A stretch of 6,814 nucleotides of DNA from Candidatus Heimdallarchaeota archaeon (GTDB lineage Archaea; Asgardarchaeota; Heimdallarchaeia; JABLTI01). The stretch lies in contig DAOUWQ010000076.1 of NCBI GenBank assembly GCA_030667035.1, positions 1-6,814 on the forward strand, read 5' to 3'. The notes beneath the pieces were generated by a model. It saw only the letters and a list, made by a program, of their open reading frames with translations. It had not been told where the DNA came from and did no database searches. Numbering within the stretch: position 1 is the first letter of the stretch; each line of letters starts with the position of its first letter. Positions 4,501 to 6,814 of this stretch are shown here, one piece after another. A program made the translations under genes and the position numbers.

Positions 4501-6543
4501 CTAATGTTGAGGTTTTTTGCCTTCAGGCATTCCGGGTTTGCCTTTCATTTTCTGCTTGATTTTAGCCAATGCTTCTGGAGGTATTTTTCCTTCCTCAATC
4601 ATTTTCTGTAGTTTTGCATGTCCTTCAGGACCCATTTGCAGTAATGCCATAGGGGAGAGCTCAACTTCTTCGTCGTCGTCCAAGTCTTCAATGTCACCTA
4701 TGTCAATTGTTTCAAGACCTTGGAAGGAATAGTAAGTATTGTACAAGTCAGCATATATTCCATCTTTTTTCATCAGCTCGTCATGATTTCCCATTTCAAC
4801 TAATTCACCGTGATCTAAAACAATGATCTTCTTTGCATCATGAATTGTTGATAATCTGTGGGCAATAACAAATGTAGTTCTATTTTCGAATAGCATTCTT
4901 TGAGCACTTTGAACTAGTGATTCTGAATAGGCATCTAACCTTGAAGTAGCCTCATCCAAAATGAGTATCTTTGGATCTGCGAGCATGGTTCTTGCAATAG
5001 TAATCATTTGTCTTTGACCAGCACTCAGCTTCTTTCCACCTTCTTGAACGAGTGTTTCGTAACCCTTAGGAAGGGCCTCAATGAAGGCATCGGCTCCGAG
5101 GAGTTTACAAATTCCATATACTTCTTCTTCTGTAGCATCTGGTTTACCATATTTGATATTGTCATATACGGATGCGGTAAATAGGTATGGTTCTTGTGGA
5201 ATGAGTCCAATAGCACCTCGAAGTGAGGATTGTTTTAAATTGCGTATTTCTTGGTTTCCTATTTTAATTGTACCCTTATTCAAATCGTAAATACGAGGCA
5301 GAAGCTTACTTGCAATGGTAGTTTTTCCAGCACCTGTATGACCGACCAAGGCGACCATTTCTCCTTCCTTTACGTCAAAGGATACATCTTTGATCACATA
5401 GTTTTCGTCTTCATAAGCAAACCAGATGTTTTTCATTGAAACTGAATAGTTTTCCTTCAAGTCCTCAGCGTTTGGTGAATCTTCGATTGCGGGTGCCGCT
5501 TCTAACACATCAATTACTCTATCAACAGCTCCCAATGAATTCTGTAATTCAGGAAAAGCCATCGAAAGGAATGTTATTGGTCGTAAGAATAAACTTGAGA
5601 GAGTTATCCCCAGGAAAATCTCTCCAACGGAGAGGCTAATTAATCCTCCAGCCCAGAGAATTGTTGCAACCGTTATTGACGATACTGCACCTATGAGTGG
5701 CATTGTGATAAACATCATCAAACCAAATTTCTGGCTCATTTTGTAATATTGTTGATTTAATACACCCATTTGTTTTGAGAGTGTTTTTTCTCTGTTGAAT
5801 GATTTGGCTACTGCAGCTCCGGCGAAGCTTTCAGCTATTTTTCCGGATACAATACCAAATGCTTGTCGTATATCGAGAATAATTTTTCTGCCGAATTTAC
5901 TCAAAACTGCACTAATAGTTAATGCAACGGGTACAGAAGCTAAACAAATGAGTATTATTTGCCAGCTTGTTTGGGTTAGGAGTATAACAAGTGTCGTTAC
6001 CAAAAGCACCAGTTGAATAGCTATCATAGTAAAGATGTGTATTCCTGTTGCAATTTGATCCGTATCGCTAGTAATCCTAGAGGTTATGTTTCCACTTTGT
6101 TCATTTTTGATATAGCTCATTGATGAATTGATCAATTTACTGTACAAATTCACTCTGATGTTGTTTACAAATATTGCATTGGCTTTTGCAAGAATTCTTG
6201 TTGACAACGAATTTAGGAAGAATCCTGTGATATTCATTAATCCAAATATTAATGTCAACATAATAATAGCATTCTGAATCGTCATAGTTTGATTGAAAAC
6301 CACGACTTGACCTTCAGCTATATTTGAAAATGCATCAATTCCACGTGTTAAAATCAATGGACTAAAGATTTGTGTTGCTGAATAAATTAAACTAATAAAC
6401 GCAGCAAGCGCCATTAACCAACCCAAACCTTTGATAAATCCTCCTAAAGCTTTGAGTAGAACACCTATTGGTCTGTTTGCTCTTTTCTTTTCACTGCCCA
6501 TACTGCCTCTTACTACTCTACCCATTCCGCCGTGCATACCCAT
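4501..6543 (-). CDS. ABC exporter half-transporter (type IV fold TMD-NBD), catalytically complete subunit
   Basis: A 680-residue membrane protein that should use ATP hydrolysis to export a lipid, drug or peptide; the substrate is unknown. After a Gly/Met/His-rich start (1-16) come about six membrane helices, roughly at 37-62, 88-113, 168-190, 192-213, 272-300 and 302-325. The nucleotide-binding domain (about 367-605) has Walker A GHTGAGKTT (401-409), Q-loop Q450, signature LSAGQ (506-510), Walker B ILILD with catalytic E531, D-loop SRLD (534-537) and switch H562. All are canonical. A tail of about 70 residues follows, acidic first (DIGDIEDLDDDEEVE) and then basic, which is longer than usual for the family. 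The ATG at 6543 has a strong GGAGGTG 7 nt upstream and overlaps the stop of the preceding half-transporter as TAATG. That implies co-translation and a heterodimer with that subunit. Homology is certain; calling it a multidrug exporter would be a guess. Confidence 0.93.
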   Translation of the reverse strand: MGMHGGMGRVVRGSMGSEKKRANRPIGVLLKALGGFIKGLGWLMALAAFISLIYSATQIFSPLILTRGIDAFSNIAEGQVVVFNQTMTIQNAIIMLTLIFGLMNITGFFLNSLSTRILAKANAIFVNNIRVNLYSKLINSSMSYIKNEQSGNITSRITSDTDQIATGIHIFTMIAIQLVLLVTTLVILLTQTSWQIILICLASVPVALTISAVLSKFGRKIILDIRQAFGIVSGKIAESFAGAAVAKSFNREKTLSKQMGVLNQQYYKMSQKFGLMMFITMPLIGAVSSITVATILWAGGLISLSVGEIFLGITLSSLFLRPITFLSMAFPELQNSLGAVDRVIDVLEAAPAIEDSPNAEDLKENYSVSMKNIWFAYEDENYVIKDVSFDVKEGEMVALVGHTGAGKTTIASKLLPRIYDLNKGTIKIGNQEIRNLKQSSLRGAIGLIPQEPYLFTASVYDNIKYGKPDATEEEVYGICKLLGADAFIEALPKGYETLVQEGGKKLSAGQRQMITIARTMLADPKILILDEATSRLDAYSESLVQSAQRMLFENRTTFVIAHRLSTIHDAKKIIVLDHGELVEMGNHDELMKKDGIYADLYNTYYSFQGLETIDIGDIEDLDDDEEVELSPMALLQMGPEGHAKLQKMIEEGKIPPEALAKIKQKMKGKPGMPEGKKPQH

Positions 6544-6814
6544 TAGTTTACACCTCCGGATACAGAAGAATCACTTTGATTCTTCGCGGATTTAATTATT
6601 TCTTCACCCATTGGGAGTAAGCTAATCATAAACTGATATTCGGGGCATCTCTGTAATAATTCCGTATGAGTTCCTATATCTATTAGTTGTCCTTTATCTA
6701 AGAAAATAATCATGTCTGATTCCACCAATGTAGATAATCTTTGCGTCACAACGATTGAAGTTCTACCTTTGATCAATTCGTCTATAGCAGCACGCAGCCT
6801 TGCTTCGGTTTTAA
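6543..6814 (-). CDS. ABC exporter half-transporter, C-terminal end of the NBD only (cut by the window edge), degenerate switch His
   Basis: The reading frame is open to the right edge, so the 89 visible codons are the end of a larger gene, and the TTG at 6776 is internal. The fragment starts just after the D-loop (KTEARLRAAIDELI) and continues with GRTSIVVTQRLST and the conserved DKGQLIDIGTHTELL. In an active NBD the switch region reads HRLS. Here Gln (CAA, complement of 6741-6743) replaces the His, as in the non-catalytic half of heterodimeric exporters such as TAP1. It overlaps the next gene by one base, and its last codons (Gly-Gly-Val) form that gene's SD site. The Walker A, Walker B and signature motifs lie outside the window, so degeneracy of the whole site is inferred from one residue plus the operon context. 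Confidence 0.9.
   Translation of the reverse strand, partial: KTEARLRAAIDELIKGRTSIVVTQRLSTLVESDMIIFLDKGQLIDIGTHTELLQRCPEYQFMISLLPMGEEIIKSAKNQSDSSVSGGVN
6551..6557 (-). promoter_or_regulatory. Shine-Dalgarno site for the downstream ABC subunit, embedded in the upstream gene
   Basis: GGAGGTG on the minus strand is the strongest SD match in the window. It sits 7 nt before the ATG at 6543 and inside the last codons of the upstream subunit. With the TAATG stop-start overlap it favours coupled translation and near-equal amounts of the two halves. Confidence 0.75.

Noticed and set aside
5025..5216. 63-codon minus-strand frame within the ABC NBD
   Set aside because: It is an out-of-frame reading of the region between the Q-loop and the signature motif, which is clearly coding in the main frame.
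6543..6776. A complete 77-aa gene starting at TTG 6776
   Set aside because: The frame stays open to the right edge and encodes conserved ABC NBD sequence (KTEARLRAAIDE) before that TTG. It is the end of a truncated half-transporter, not a small gene.

Overview
This AT-rich window (roughly two-thirds A+T by eye) most likely comes from an archaeon. The evidence is promoter-like TATA boxes (TTATAAATAA before the DUF438 gene; TATAAATA about 20 nt before the radical SAM start, implying a leaderless or nearly leaderless mRNA), T-rich 3' ends, and a gene set (DUF438-hemerythrin-PAS protein, AIR-synthase-like protein, B12-type radical SAM protein) common in archaea and anaerobic bacteria. An Asgard or other uncultured anaerobic lineage is possible, but the sequence does not fix the phylum.

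Layout. Positions 1-295 (minus) hold the first 98 codons of purC, the purine-biosynthesis SAICAR synthetase, running off the left edge. A 190-nt divergent intergenic region follows. It carries a perfect 8+8 inverted repeat close to purC and a TATA box plus Shine-Dalgarno (SD) site for the next gene. Positions 486-1721 (plus) encode a DUF438-hemerythrin-PAS protein, probably a cytosolic sensor of oxygen, NO or redox state. It converges on an AIR-synthase/HypE-like ATP-binding protein (1749-2786, minus), with a shared hairpin between them. Upstream of that, in the same direction, is a stand-alone cobalamin-binding-type radical SAM protein (2877-4280, minus). It has its own TATA box and a hairpin plus short T-tract at its end. 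A 220-nt spacer then holds a strong 11-bp hairpin and poly-T tracts. The right third is an operon of two ABC exporter half-transporters. The upstream one is represented only by its last 89 codons (6543-6814), overlaps the downstream one (4501-6543) by one base (TAATG), and has Gln in place of the switch His. The downstream one has all canonical ATPase motifs and an unusual acidic-then-basic C-terminal tail.

How they work together. The ABC pair should form one asymmetric heterodimeric exporter with one weak and one competent ATP site. The other genes look like separate transcription units, so no tightly coupled pathway is proven. The least explained proteins are the radical SAM enzyme, whose cluster motif is CX4CX2C rather than CX3CX2C, and its AIR-synthase-like neighbour, which lacks the cysteines that define HypE and SelD chemistry. 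I see no mobile element, CRISPR array, tRNA or rRNA.
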